Shown: positions 48,922-58,536 of the stretch, one piece after another
How positions within the stretch are numbered: the stretch's first letter is position 1
Layout of the letters: every line of letters begins with the position of its first letter
Source: Francisella philomiragia subsp. philomiragia ATCC 25015
GTDB taxonomy: Bacteria > Pseudomonadota > Gammaproteobacteria > Francisellales > Francisellaceae
Length of the DNA stretch: 64,000 nt
NCBI RefSeq assembly: GCF_000156715.1
Contig: NZ_DS999312.1
Coordinates: forward strand, 1-64,000
Direction of reading: 5' to 3'
Notes under the pieces: model-generated
What the model was told of the DNA's origin: nothing
Seen by the model: only the letters and a program-made list of their open reading frames with translations
The model's database searches: none
Translations under genes and position numbers: made by a program

Positions 48922-51239
48922 AATGTTTCACTCTCTATAAAAGAGCTCTTTGAACAACTAAATAGATATGCTTGTTTTTCAGGTAAGGCTATCTCACCAA
49001 GATTTGAATATCCGATTTTAGGAGCGATTTTTTGAAAAGGGATCACTCTGACATCAGGTTCAAAGATAACTTTATTAGCGCCAAGCATATCAAAGCAATA
49101 TTTGCTAAGAGCTTCTACAAGTAATTTAGAATATCCTTTACCTATAGCTTCTTCAGGGCCAATTAGCAGATGCCATCCATATTCATTATTATTAGTAGAG
49201 AAGTAATTAGCGATACGATCAGTCTGTGTGTTATAAACTTCAGCATAGGCGATTTCTGAGTTATCTATCGATAATATAAGTAATTTTTGGTTAGGCTTTG
49301 AAAGCATATTGCAAAAATGTTTTTTTAGCTCTGACTTTGATTTATTTAAGCTCCAGAATTTTGCTACGTGAGGTTTATTCATCCATGAGTGAGTAGTATC
49401 TAAATCATGTTCTAAGTCAAATGCTCTAAAAGACACTCTATTATGCTTGAATAAATATTTATCTACATTTTTAGTGCTTTGGGCAAGATAAAGAGGATTA
49501 TCAAGTTGACCTGTAGATATTACCTTAGGTCTTGCTGAATAATCACTATATCCAACTTCAAAAATTCTTAGCCTATTCAGACATAGTTTTGTAAAAGTTG
49601 GTTTATATAGATCAAAACGTTCAAAACGAGATTTTAGCTCAGGATTGCTTGTCTGATATTTTTGTATACATTCATCTAATTTTTGATAGAAGTAAAGTTC
49701 GGGGTAGTTTAGTTTATCTGCTAGTATCGAAGAGATATATCTATAGTGAACAACAAATAATCCTGTATGAATAAATTGCAGAAGGTAATCATCTTCAACT
49801 TGAGGAATGGCGTTTTTTACCTGTTGTGGAAGTGATCTTAGTTCAGCAACAGGATTTTTGCATATATTTATATCATCGACAAAATCTTTCATAGCCAGAC
49901 CAACAGGGAGATTGTCCTCTATGATTAATATACTATTTTCTCCATGAGGAGAGAAAACCATGCCATATTTGTATAAGAAATGTAGTAGAGCAGGGACAGT
50001 ATTTTCAAAAAACATTTCTAGCCATTTATCAATATCTAAAGATGATTCTTTGATCATTTCACAAATGATACTTTTATTATTAGCATCAACATAAGTTAAA
50101 GCAGCCATTGTTATAGCCTGTTCAGTACTTTTAAGTTTAGTGTGAATACTTTCTCTCCAGATTGCACCTAACTGCTCTGTAAAGTAGTATGGTACCTGAG
50201 GAACTTCTGACTGATAAGGATGATGGCAGTAGGCACTAGCTAACTCTCCTAGAAGAATAAAATTACATTTAGCTAAAAACTCATCTTTTTGGACTATATT
50301 TTTAACCCATTGTGTAAGCATTGGGGCATTAATTGTTTGATCTTTGGGTAGGCCTCTATAAACCGCGGTATTTAGTATATTTAGAGGTAGTTTTATACTG
50401 TGTTTTTCAGGATGAGAAATATTAGACATAGTTCTTATTGATTGCATAGCTAAGTATTGATCGGTAGACTTACCAAGAAATATAATATCTTTATCAGCTA
50501 TATATTTCGTGAACTGTTGCATTACAGCATTTTTCCACTGCCATGGATGAACAGGTAAAATATAAAAATCACTAGGCTTTTTACCGTTCATCTTTATAGT
50601 TTTATTGAAACTGAGTAAGGTTTCTGAGTTAATTTCTTTATTAGTAATTTGTAGATAATCAGTACTTGCTATAGATGAAAAAGTTACTAAATCTTTGTTT
50701 ACGGCAATCCACACTAAATTGATGATTTTTTGCATTTCTGGAGCGTAGTTTGCATAGTCTGATGCATTAAAGCCAATGCGACCCTTATTAATCACAAACC
50801 AGGGGTGACCAGTCATGTTTCCTTCTATGTAGGCATATGGAAGTTTGTATATGTCCTTTGCTGAGATATTGTCTTTTTGTAAGATAGCGATATCTGCAAA
50901 TATCGTATTATTTAGCTCTTTTATGAGGTGTGCCGTTGTGACAGAGTCAATATTTGTTATAGGTAGTGTATCAATGATAAGTCTTATAGCATCATCAGCA
51001 GGTTTTGTACTATTACTCTCATGTCTTGTTACAGAATCCTTTTCAATAGTTAAATTACCGTATATTCTTTGTACAGCCTTAAATTTGTAATATAGGTTGG
51101 AGTTTATTTCTAAAGTATATACTTCTTGATCTATATCTTTTTGTAGTGGCTTAAAAATTCCTTCATAACTAAATTCTGAAATTATCTTTTCCAATAGTCT
51201 TGTGCTAGCTATCTTGTAGTAGTTTATTTCCTTTTTCAT
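48918..51239 (-). CDS. NIS siderophore synthetase (IucC-like) fused to IucB-like N-acetyltransferase
   Basis: A 773-residue two-domain enzyme. Residues about 1-590 are an IucA/IucC synthetase (VHPWQWKNAV near 225, FSPHGENSILIIEDNLPVG near 435, then an FhuF-like iron-transporter-like segment). Residues about 605-765 are a GNAT domain of the IucB/RhbD type, with WHLLIGPEEAIGKGYSKLL for acetyl-CoA and KVIFEPDVRV. The acetyltransferase would acylate N-hydroxydiaminopropane; the synthetase would join it to citrate or citrate monoamide. Rhizobactin and aerobactin operons keep these as separate genes. It starts 19 bases after the hydroxylase gene. Confidence 0.88.
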   Translation of the reverse strand: MKKEINYYKIASTRLLEKIISEFSYEGIFKPLQKDIDQEVYTLEINSNLYYKFKAVQRIYGNLTIEKDSVTRHESNSTKPADDAIRLIIDTLPITNIDSVTTAHLIKELNNTIFADIAILQKDNISAKDIYKLPYAYIEGNMTGHPWFVINKGRIGFNASDYANYAPEMQKIINLVWIAVNKDLVTFSSIASTDYLQITNKEINSETLLSFNKTIKMNGKKPSDFYILPVHPWQWKNAVMQQFTKYIADKDIIFLGKSTDQYLAMQSIRTMSNISHPEKHSIKLPLNILNTAVYRGLPKDQTINAPMLTQWVKNIVQKDEFLAKCNFILLGELASAYCHHPYQSEVPQVPYYFTEQLGAIWRESIHTKLKSTEQAITMAALTYVDANNKSIICEMIKESSLDIDKWLEMFFENTVPALLHFLYKYGMVFSPHGENSILIIEDNLPVGLAMKDFVDDINICKNPVAELRSLPQQVKNAIPQVEDDYLLQFIHTGLFVVHYRYISSILADKLNYPELYFYQKLDECIQKYQTSNPELKSRFERFDLYKPTFTKLCLNRLRIFEVGYSDYSARPKVISTGQLDNPLYLAQSTKNVDKYLFKHNRVSFRAFDLEHDLDTTHSWMNKPHVAKFWSLNKSKSELKKHFCNMLSKPNQKLLILSIDNSEIAYAEVYNTQTDRIANYFSTNNNEYGWHLLIGPEEAIGKGYSKLLVEALSKYCFDMLGANKVIFEPDVRVIPFQKIAPKIGYSNLGEIALPEKQAYLFSCSKSSFIESETL

Positions 51240-51258
51240 ATAAATAGTCTCCTGTAAT

Positions 51259-52575
51259 TTATGCGACTTTAATGTTTGTTCTTTGTCTTAAGTGTTTTCT
51301 TGGAACACCAAATGTTGAGAAAATCGTTCGAGAAGATACTTTGTATATCTCTTTGTTGAGAAGAGTATTTACTATCACAGCATTTCTATAACCCCCTAAT
51401 CCTAAATCAGGAGTACCTACACCATGAGAGTTGATCTGAGCATTTTGGACAAAAATTTTTAAAGACGTATTTTGCGTGATTATTTTATAATCACGAGATA
51501 TTTTGAGATTATTGCTATCATCTCGTTGAATTAGTGCTTCTATATTTTTGAGGGCATTATTTATATTTGCTTTATATCCGGTTGCTGCAATAACCCTATC
51601 TGTTGCGATTGAGAACTCTTGATTTTGCTGACTATGATAAAAAGAGCAGAGAAGTTTATCTTGTGAGTTATCAATATTTAGGCATTCACAGTTTGCAATT
51701 AATTCAGCATTGTTTTTATTTTCTATAGATTGTTCATAAAGGACATCATAGATATCTGATATTGTTTCAGCACTAATTCCTTTATAGAGTAAATCTTGTT
51801 CACTTAGAAGTTTAGGCTTTTCTAAATTAGGTAGGTTATAAAAATACTCAATATAATCAGGTGAGAAGTGTTCTAGACCAAGTTTAGAGTACTCCATTGG
51901 GAAAAAGCCTTTACTTCTAGTTAGCCAGCTAATTTTTGTAGAATCATCTTTTGACTTCATCAAATCTAAAAATATCTCTCCAGCACTTTGACCAGAACCT
52001 ATCAGCGTTATGTGCTGATCTTTTAGAGCTAGATCTTTTATATTCAGATATTCACTACTATGGTGAATGTTCGCTTTATTCTTAAGTTTACTTGGCAAAT
52101 ATGCAGATGTACCTAACCCAAGTACAATGTTCTTTGTTAAGTATTGTTGCTCTAGATTATCTTTATCTTTTACTGTGATGCACCAAGCCTCGTTCAGGGA
52201 ATCTATCTGATGCTCTATATTTATAACTTCATAGCCAAATTTACAAGAATTACACTTTTGTGATACCCACAAGCAATAGTCGTTATATTCTTGTCTAGGT
52301 ATAAAGAAATTTTCTTTGAAGTAAAATTTATACATACGGTTTTTTTGATGTAAGTAATTTAGAAAAGTAAATTCACTAGTTGGATCAGCCATAGTTACTA
52401 AGTCAGCTAAGAATGGTACTTGTAATGTTGTCCAGTTCATCATCAACCCAGGGTGCCAAGAGAAATTATCTTTTTTATCAAAGAAAAGGCAGTTGATAGG
52501 TTTATCGTTTAATAATGCCGCTAGTCCAAGATTAAAAGGACCAATTCCTATGCCAATAATGTCATAGATTTTCAT
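51259..52575 (-). CDS. Siderophore amine N-hydroxylase (IucD/RhbE-like)
   Basis: A 438-residue flavoprotein monooxygenase. FAD motif GIGIGPFNLGLAALL (about 7-21), the FSWHPGLMMNWTTLQVPFLADLV segment of lysine/ornithine hydroxylases, NADPH motif GSGQSAGEIFLDL (about 192-204) and ATGYKANI near the C-terminus are all present. In aerobactin synthesis the substrate is lysine; with a diaminobutyrate decarboxylase in the same operon, the likely substrate here is 1,3-diaminopropane, as for RhbE. Overlaps the preceding synthetase by 4 bases. Confidence 0.9.
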   Translation of the reverse strand: MKIYDIIGIGIGPFNLGLAALLNDKPINCLFFDKKDNFSWHPGLMMNWTTLQVPFLADLVTMADPTSEFTFLNYLHQKNRMYKFYFKENFFIPRQEYNDYCLWVSQKCNSCKFGYEVINIEHQIDSLNEAWCITVKDKDNLEQQYLTKNIVLGLGTSAYLPSKLKNKANIHHSSEYLNIKDLALKDQHITLIGSGQSAGEIFLDLMKSKDDSTKISWLTRSKGFFPMEYSKLGLEHFSPDYIEYFYNLPNLEKPKLLSEQDLLYKGISAETISDIYDVLYEQSIENKNNAELIANCECLNIDNSQDKLLCSFYHSQQNQEFSIATDRVIAATGYKANINNALKNIEALIQRDDSNNLKISRDYKIITQNTSLKIFVQNAQINSHGVGTPDLGLGGYRNAVIVNTLLNKEIYKVSSRTIFSTFGVPRKHLRQRTNIKVA

Positions 52576-54281
52576 ATAACCTCCTTAAAAGGATTATTTG
52601 TATTTACATAAATAGATTGATTAGTTAAAGGAGCCTGTAGTTCATCAAGCCCACAAAGTCTTGTGCGTAGATTAGCCTTTAGAGGTAATTGATCTATATT
52701 TAGAATCTTTTTGATAAATTTATCGCAGGTTTTATACTTTTCTAGGAAGCTTTCTAAGAAATCTATAGTTATTTTTATTAAATCTTGTTCGCTAATATAG
52801 CCAGTATTTGTAACGGCTTCTATTACAGAAAGAAGTTGATTTACAACGAAATAGTAGCAAAAATGATGATCTATAAAGTCCTCAGATTCTTCACATAGAC
52901 TACTGATATCTCCGAAATTAGCTTTTTTGAGTTCTGGATGGTCTTTTATATAATAATATCCTTGGCTATCACGATAGTAGCTTTCAACTGGTAGTCCATG
53001 CTCTAGTTTGACTAGCAAATTTTGTTGATGAGCTTCAAGAGCAATACCATATTTTGAGTACAGCCATAGTATAGGGGTAATAGCCACTGTTAAGTAAGTC
53101 TCAAACCAGTAGATAGTAGCTTCATAAGTAGAGATATTATTGTGTACGCTGAAGTACTGAATTAATGAGCCAATACGCGTAGCTTCATTAAATGGGTTGG
53201 GTTCAGTTAGACTTGCAATACATGCAATATCATCTTGAGGATTAAAGTTGGCATTGCGTATAATGCAGATACTCGGATCAAAAACCTTATTATTAACTTT
53301 TATTGCACAATAAGCAGGATCTGTAATTAGCTTAAAGAATGGGAACTCATTATTTAAGATAGTCTGTAAATGATTTGTATATAGTTTATGAACCGTCAAA
53401 CTTCTGTTACATTCTTTCGCCAAATTCGTTCTTACTGAATTTGTTATGGCGATATTTAGCGAGAATTTCAGCATAATGTTGGCTTGTGGAGAGTACACAG
53501 TTCTAACAGAGGTTGTTGGATAAAACCAAGGGCCTGTTATGCCAATATCTATTATCTTTTTTTGAGCTTTATACTTTTGGATTTCATCATGTTTTGCCAA
53601 GTATTTTGCTTGCCAAGGATGTACAGCAAATAATTGGTAATCTTTATCAGATTTATAGTATATACTCTCATTTTTTAGGAAGTCTGAAAAAATCTCATCT
53701 GTATTTTTTTCAAGTAATGATTGTGATTCTAAAATATCTTTACTTATATACATATAATAAAGCTGAAACTTGCCATTTGTTTCTGGAGAATATTGTACGA
53801 ACTCTTCCTTAGAAAAGCCTTCTCTACTCTTAGGATCTGGTTGTAATCGATGACCTCTTATTAAGTTTTGCTCATTTGTGATAAATGAGTTTTCATATCC
53901 AAAGGCATCATCAATTTTGTGTTTTCTGTAATGTAATATCTGAGCAATATTTGTTGCGGAGTTGGTTATCCTCTCTAATAACTCATCAAAGGCGATTACA
54001 TTAGAGCTTTCTAACTCCTTGCTAATTAAAAATACAGCCTCAAGAGGGTCAAGCTTTATTTTTTCATCTTGTTTTACTAAATAGCATGGTAATTCCCATA
54101 TTGGTGATTTCAATATTGGAGAAATTTTTACATTAGTTTCAAAACTAGAATCTATAGATTTTAAAAGGATCTTAAATCGATAACCACCATCATTGTTTCG
54201 GGATAATTCATAATTGTTAAACTCACGGTAGTAACAATTTAAAAAATTTTTTAGAGTTATTCTATTTGCGTATTTATTCAT
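52572..54281 (-). CDS. NIS siderophore synthetase (IucA/RhbC-like)
   Basis: A 569-residue IucA/IucC-family synthetase that uses ATP to couple a carboxylate of citrate to an amine or hydroxylamine. Motifs: RGHRLQPDPKSREGF (ATP-contacting), FAVHPWQAKYLAKH near residue 220, TSVRTV near 255, and EAHQQNLLVKLEHGLPV near 415. It is the first of the two synthetases needed for a two-armed citrate siderophore. Overlaps neighbours by 4 bases on both sides. Order of action of the two synthetases cannot be read from sequence. Confidence 0.9.
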   Translation of the reverse strand: MNKYANRITLKNFLNCYYREFNNYELSRNNDGGYRFKILLKSIDSSFETNVKISPILKSPIWELPCYLVKQDEKIKLDPLEAVFLISKELESSNVIAFDELLERITNSATNIAQILHYRKHKIDDAFGYENSFITNEQNLIRGHRLQPDPKSREGFSKEEFVQYSPETNGKFQLYYMYISKDILESQSLLEKNTDEIFSDFLKNESIYYKSDKDYQLFAVHPWQAKYLAKHDEIQKYKAQKKIIDIGITGPWFYPTTSVRTVYSPQANIMLKFSLNIAITNSVRTNLAKECNRSLTVHKLYTNHLQTILNNEFPFFKLITDPAYCAIKVNNKVFDPSICIIRNANFNPQDDIACIASLTEPNPFNEATRIGSLIQYFSVHNNISTYEATIYWFETYLTVAITPILWLYSKYGIALEAHQQNLLVKLEHGLPVESYYRDSQGYYYIKDHPELKKANFGDISSLCEESEDFIDHHFCYYFVVNQLLSVIEAVTNTGYISEQDLIKITIDFLESFLEKYKTCDKFIKKILNIDQLPLKANLRTRLCGLDELQAPLTNQSIYVNTNNPFKEVI

Positions 54282-55789
54282 TGTTTGCTTGCCTCTATTT
54301 GATTTTTGACTAAGTTGCCATAGTGTTTTATTTGCTTGAGACAGGCACTTATCAGTTCTGATGTTATCATTGGATTAACTAAGGTGATTTTTAAGTAAAT
54401 ATTCTTATTTATTTTTGTCTGAGCTATAGCAAATTTGCCACTATGAAATATAAGCTTATGAATCTCTCTATTAATTAAATTTAGAGTGTTAGAACTTAAA
54501 TTTTTATCATAATACCTAAAAACAATTGTATTTAGATGATTGCTTAAGTGTTGTTGCTCTTCAAAGGCTAGTTGTAGGCTATTGTCTTCTTCTACAGTTG
54601 TTATCGTTATATTTGTAATCTCAATAATATGATCAATCCATTTTGCAAATAATTCAGTACCACTATTTTGCAATGAGATAAATATTTTTAGAGCATCAAA
54701 CCTACGAGTTGTTTGTATCGATTTATCTACTAAATTTATAGTATCAAAGCCATCTTCATCAGGGTTTAAGTAATCAGCATGGTAACTTAGAAGCTTGAAT
54801 GCTTGTCTATCTTTACAGAAAAAAGCCCCACAACTTACAGGTTGGAAAAATAGCTTATGAAAATCAATAGTTACAGAATCAACAAGTTCAAGACCGACTA
54901 GTCGATCTTTGTGTTTATTTGAAAGTATTAGAGCTCCACCAACAGCGGCATCTGCATGAAGCCAGATGTTATGTTTATTTGCTATTTCTGCTATTGACTT
55001 GATATTATCAATACAGCCAAAGTCAGTATCTCCAATAGTTGTAACTATACATATCGGAATTAAGTCTTGTACTTTCAGAGAGTCTATTCTTGAGGCTAAA
55101 TCTTTAACATCTAATTTAAGATTCTCATCTGTTTTTATTAGTTCGATTGAGTTTTTACCTAATCCTAATATTGATAGAGATTTGTGCACAGAGAAGTGCG
55201 TTTTTTCTGTGCATAAGATACGAAATTTGTTAGCAGTATTTGGTAAACCTAAATCTGCTATTTTATGATTTAGAACATTTTCACAATAATGATCTCTTGC
55301 TAAAAGTAGTCCCATTAGGTTTGACTGAGTTCCACCACTTGTAAATATACCATCTGAGCATGGATTATCTATGTAAATTAAAGAGCTAAACCAGTTAATA
55401 ACAGCTTGTTCAATATATGTGGCAATAGGGCTTTGATCCCATGAATCCATAGATTGATTTAGAGCTGAGATAAATATTTCAGCAACTAATGAGGGTAACA
55501 TTACAGGGCAATGTAAATGAGCCATGGAAGTTGGAGAATTAACATTCAGCGAATGTTTAAAAAACTCGCCAAGCTGATTCTGGATTATATTCTCTAACTT
55601 TTTAGGTTCTTTATCTATCTTATATTGAGTAGTTAATCTTTCTAGTTGCCTTGCCTCTTGCCCACTAAAAATGTTAGGGCTCTTTAAGTTAGCTGTGATT
55701 ATTTCTAACGTATCTTTTATACTTTGTTTATATGCATTAGTACTTTCTATAGAGCTGTTTAGAAAGTAGTTATCAAGATTTAGACTCAT
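54278..55789 (-). CDS. ddc: L-2,4-diaminobutyrate decarboxylase
   Basis: A 503-residue group II PLP decarboxylase. Features: SGGTQSNLMGLLLARD phosphate loop (about 151-166), HADAAVGGALILS with the ring Asp (about 278-290), and Lys312 in TIDFHKLFFQPVSCG as the Schiff-base lysine. RhbB and Acinetobacter Ddc are relatives that make 1,3-diaminopropane. The location directly after a diaminobutyrate aminotransferase gene, with a 4-base overlap, supports that substrate over tyrosine or glutamate. Confidence 0.9.
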   Translation of the reverse strand: MSLNLDNYFLNSSIESTNAYKQSIKDTLEIITANLKSPNIFSGQEARQLERLTTQYKIDKEPKKLENIIQNQLGEFFKHSLNVNSPTSMAHLHCPVMLPSLVAEIFISALNQSMDSWDQSPIATYIEQAVINWFSSLIYIDNPCSDGIFTSGGTQSNLMGLLLARDHYCENVLNHKIADLGLPNTANKFRILCTEKTHFSVHKSLSILGLGKNSIELIKTDENLKLDVKDLASRIDSLKVQDLIPICIVTTIGDTDFGCIDNIKSIAEIANKHNIWLHADAAVGGALILSNKHKDRLVGLELVDSVTIDFHKLFFQPVSCGAFFCKDRQAFKLLSYHADYLNPDEDGFDTINLVDKSIQTTRRFDALKIFISLQNSGTELFAKWIDHIIEITNITITTVEEDNSLQLAFEEQQHLSNHLNTIVFRYYDKNLSSNTLNLINREIHKLIFHSGKFAIAQTKINKNIYLKITLVNPMITSELISACLKQIKHYGNLVKNQIEASKQ

Positions 55790-57120
55790 ATATTCTCCTT
55801 AATCGAGTCTTCTAATATTTGAACTACTTCATTGATTTGTTCAATAGTTATTGTTAAAGGAGGTAATAGTCTAATAGTTCCTCCAAAGCGACCGCCTAAC
55901 TCAACTATCAATCCCATATCAAAACAAGTTTTTTTGATTGCTAGAGCTTTTTTTCCATCAGCTGGCAAGCTACCGATTGAGTCCGGCTTTGAAGATATAT
56001 CAACTATTTCCATACCAATCATCAAGCCCGAACCACGAACATCACCAATAATGTTATATTTGTTTTTTAGGCTATGGAGTTTGTCGAGTAGATAATTACC
56101 TTTTTTACTTACTTGTTCTAGGAAGTCAGTATTATTTACTCTTTTTAGAACAACGCTTCCTGCAACCATTGCAAGCACGTTACCACGAAATGTTCCTGTA
56201 TGAGCACCAGGCTTCCAAGTATCTAAATAACTTTTGTATAGTATTACAGATATTGGTAATCCTCCACCAAGTGCTTTAGATAGAACAATTACATCTGGAT
56301 CAATACCGGCTTTTTCAAAAGCATATAAGTATCCTGTTCTGCCAATACCACACTGAACTTCATCAACAATTAGAGGTATATCTAGTTCCTTAGTTAGCTC
56401 TCTTATTGCCTTTAACCATTTTACAGGAGCTGGGATTACACCTCCTTCACCTTGGACGGGTTCCAGTATGATTGCGGCTGGTTTTTTTATACCACTTTCA
56501 GGATCTTTTAATAATCGAGAGATCATTTGAATATTTATGTCTATGCTTTGTTCATCTTTTAGACCAAAAGGGCAACGATATGAATAAGGATAAGGTAGGA
56601 AATGTACATAGGGAGTAAGTCCAGCAATATCTTGTTTTGGTTCTAAATTACCCATAAGAGAAAGTGTTCCATGAGTCATACCATGATAGGCACCATGAAA
56701 TGCAATTATATTTTCTCTACCTGTTGCCGTTTTGCATAGTTTGATTGCTGCTTCAACTGCATCAGAACCACTTGGGCTACAAAATTGAACTTTTGTTTTG
56801 CCATGATAAGACTGGGGTAGAGTATTTAGTAGCTCTTCCATAAAGCTATGTTTTTCTTCTGTAAGTAAGTCTAATGTATGTATCGGAACCCCTTTGTTTA
56901 GAGTTTGTGATATGGCATTTGTAATTTCAGGATCATTGTGTCCAAGAGCAATAGTTCCAGCTCCTGCTAGGCAATCTATATATTTTTTATTCTCAATGTC
57001 TGTTAAATAAACACCTTGAGCTTTTTTTATAACTAAAGGATTTTTTCTAGGATAGCTTCTAGCATTAGACTCCCAAGTTGCTTGATTTTCTAACATCGTT
57101 TGTTGTGATTGTAAATTCAT
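55786..57120 (-). CDS. dat: Diaminobutyrate--2-oxoglutarate aminotransferase
   Basis: A 444-residue class III aminotransferase of the EctB/RhbA/Dat type. It makes L-2,4-diaminobutyrate from aspartate semialdehyde and glutamate. Recognised segments: SPSGSDAVEAAIKL, FHGAYHGMTHG, ILEPVQGEGGVIP, LIVDEVQCGIGRTG and the PLP lysine Lys282 in VLSKALGGGLP. First gene of the siderophore operon; a Fur box and a TATAAT element lie just upstream. It opens the pathway to 1,3-diaminopropane. Confidence 0.92.
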   Translation of the reverse strand: MNLQSQQTMLENQATWESNARSYPRKNPLVIKKAQGVYLTDIENKKYIDCLAGAGTIALGHNDPEITNAISQTLNKGVPIHTLDLLTEEKHSFMEELLNTLPQSYHGKTKVQFCSPSGSDAVEAAIKLCKTATGRENIIAFHGAYHGMTHGTLSLMGNLEPKQDIAGLTPYVHFLPYPYSYRCPFGLKDEQSIDINIQMISRLLKDPESGIKKPAAIILEPVQGEGGVIPAPVKWLKAIRELTKELDIPLIVDEVQCGIGRTGYLYAFEKAGIDPDVIVLSKALGGGLPISVILYKSYLDTWKPGAHTGTFRGNVLAMVAGSVVLKRVNNTDFLEQVSKKGNYLLDKLHSLKNKYNIIGDVRGSGLMIGMEIVDISSKPDSIGSLPADGKKALAIKKTCFDMGLIVELGGRFGGTIRLLPPLTITIEQINEVVQILEDSIKENI

Positions 57121-57143
57121 ATTTTATCTCTGCTGTTTATTTA

Positions 57144-57172
57144 TTGATAATGATTATCATTTACATTATATT
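57144..57172. promoter_or_regulatory. Shared divergent promoter with Fur box (siderophore operon / lysC)
   Basis: A Fur box at 57146-57164 (GATAATGATTATCATTTAC) agrees with the 19-base consensus at 16 positions. On the plus strand TTGATA (57144-57149), 17 bases, TATATT (57167-57172) form a sigma-70 promoter for lysC with the box between them. On the minus strand TTGCTG (57189-57194), 18 bases, TATAAT (57165-57170) points to the aminotransferase gene and abuts the box. One Fur dimer site could thus repress both directions. Confidence 0.75.
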
Positions 57173-57201
57173 TAAATGCAACATGAATCAGCAAAAAAAT
57201 T

Positions 57202-58533
57202 ATGAAAAAACAAATCAGTGTAGCAAAATTTGGTGGAACTAGTGTCGCAACTATCGCAGCTATATATAAATGCGTTGACATAGTCAAAAACAATGAAGAT
57301 ATAAAAGTTGTTGTTGTCAGTGCGCAAGCTGGAGTTACTAATTTATTAGAGAAGCTTATAAAAAGTGATATTTATGGCTATAAAAAAATATTTAAAGACC
57401 TTCATCTTATCATAGATCCTATTGTCGAATCTGTTCTGCCAGCAGAGAGTTCTAATGTAGAGAACCTATTTAGTGAGCTCGAGGAGTTTTGTCAGAGACT
57501 ATATATAAGTCAAGAATTAGATTTACGATTACAATCACAGATCTTATCTTTTGGAGAGAGGGTTTCAGCATATATTTTTAATCATATTTTGAGGGAGCAA
57601 GGCATAAATTGTGAGCATATAGATGCTCGAAAAATTATTAAAGCCGATGGTGGTTATATTGAGGCTAAGCCTTTATTAGAAAACATAAAAAATCAGGCGA
57701 GGAAATATCTTTCTGATTCGGAAAAGATATATGTCATGGGCGGCTTTATTGGTTCAAATTTAGATAATGAAACAATATTGTTAGGCCGAGGAGGGAGTGA
57801 TTATTCAGCTGCATTGATTGCTGAGGCTATAAATGCAAATATGCTGTATATTTGGACAGATGTTGCGGGTATACATCAAGCTGATCCAAGATTGATACCT
57901 AAATCTCGAGTAATAAGACAGATAAATTTTGAAGAGGCTATTGAACTGATAAGCTTTGGTGCAAAGGTTTTGCATCCTGATACGCTTTGGCCTGTAATAA
58001 GAAGTGGAACAAAAGTATTTGTCGGGTCAACATTTGATCCTAATAAAGGAGGAACTTGTATTGTAGATAATCAAGAGTTAGTTAATAGAGATGGAGTGAG
58101 AGCTATTACAGAAAAGCATGAACAAATTCTGATGAAAATAAAACTTCAAGATAGAGATATATCAGATGTGGCTCCTGATATTTTTTCTCTGCTAAAAAAA
58201 TATGGAGTAACGCCAGTTATAGTTAGTTTGAGTGACAAAGAATTCTCATTTGTTATTAATAGACTTGATAAATTTATAGAAAATTCTGTAATTAGTGATT
58301 TAACTGCCTTACATCTTGATTGTTTTGAATTTGAGCGTAATTTATCTTTAACCGCCTTAATTGGAAATGGTTTAGATAAGATACCTCAGTTGTTTAAGGA
58401 CCTTTCGGATAGGCTAGGCATATCAAGTAGTAAGTTAGTTGGTTATGGAGCTAAAGGTAATAGCTTATATTTTCTAACAGAGAGCGATAATACTCTCTTG
58501 CAAAGAGTGTATGATGAAATTTTCAAAAATTAG
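57202..58533 (+). CDS. lysC: Aspartokinase (LysC-type)
   Basis: A 443-residue monofunctional aspartate kinase, making aspartyl phosphate, the first step to aspartate semialdehyde, lysine, threonine and diaminobutyrate. KFGGTS near the N-terminus, LGRGGSDYSAALIAEA and YIWTDVAGIHQADPRLIP are the kinase motifs; C-terminal ACT repeats cover about residues 300-443, so some feedback control is likely. Divergent from the siderophore operon across a Fur box, it may serve siderophore precursor supply. No clear ribosome site. It ends 3 bases from convergent fur. Confidence 0.92.
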   Translation: MKKQISVAKFGGTSVATIAAIYKCVDIVKNNEDIKVVVVSAQAGVTNLLEKLIKSDIYGYKKIFKDLHLIIDPIVESVLPAESSNVENLFSELEEFCQRLYISQELDLRLQSQILSFGERVSAYIFNHILREQGINCEHIDARKIIKADGGYIEAKPLLENIKNQARKYLSDSEKIYVMGGFIGSNLDNETILLGRGGSDYSAALIAEAINANMLYIWTDVAGIHQADPRLIPKSRVIRQINFEEAIELISFGAKVLHPDTLWPVIRSGTKVFVGSTFDPNKGGTCIVDNQELVNRDGVRAITEKHEQILMKIKLQDRDISDVAPDIFSLLKKYGVTPVIVSLSDKEFSFVINRLDKFIENSVISDLTALHLDCFEFERNLSLTALIGNGLDKIPQLFKDLSDRLGISSSKLVGYGAKGNSLYFLTESDNTLLQRVYDEIFKN

Positions 58534-58536
58534 AAG

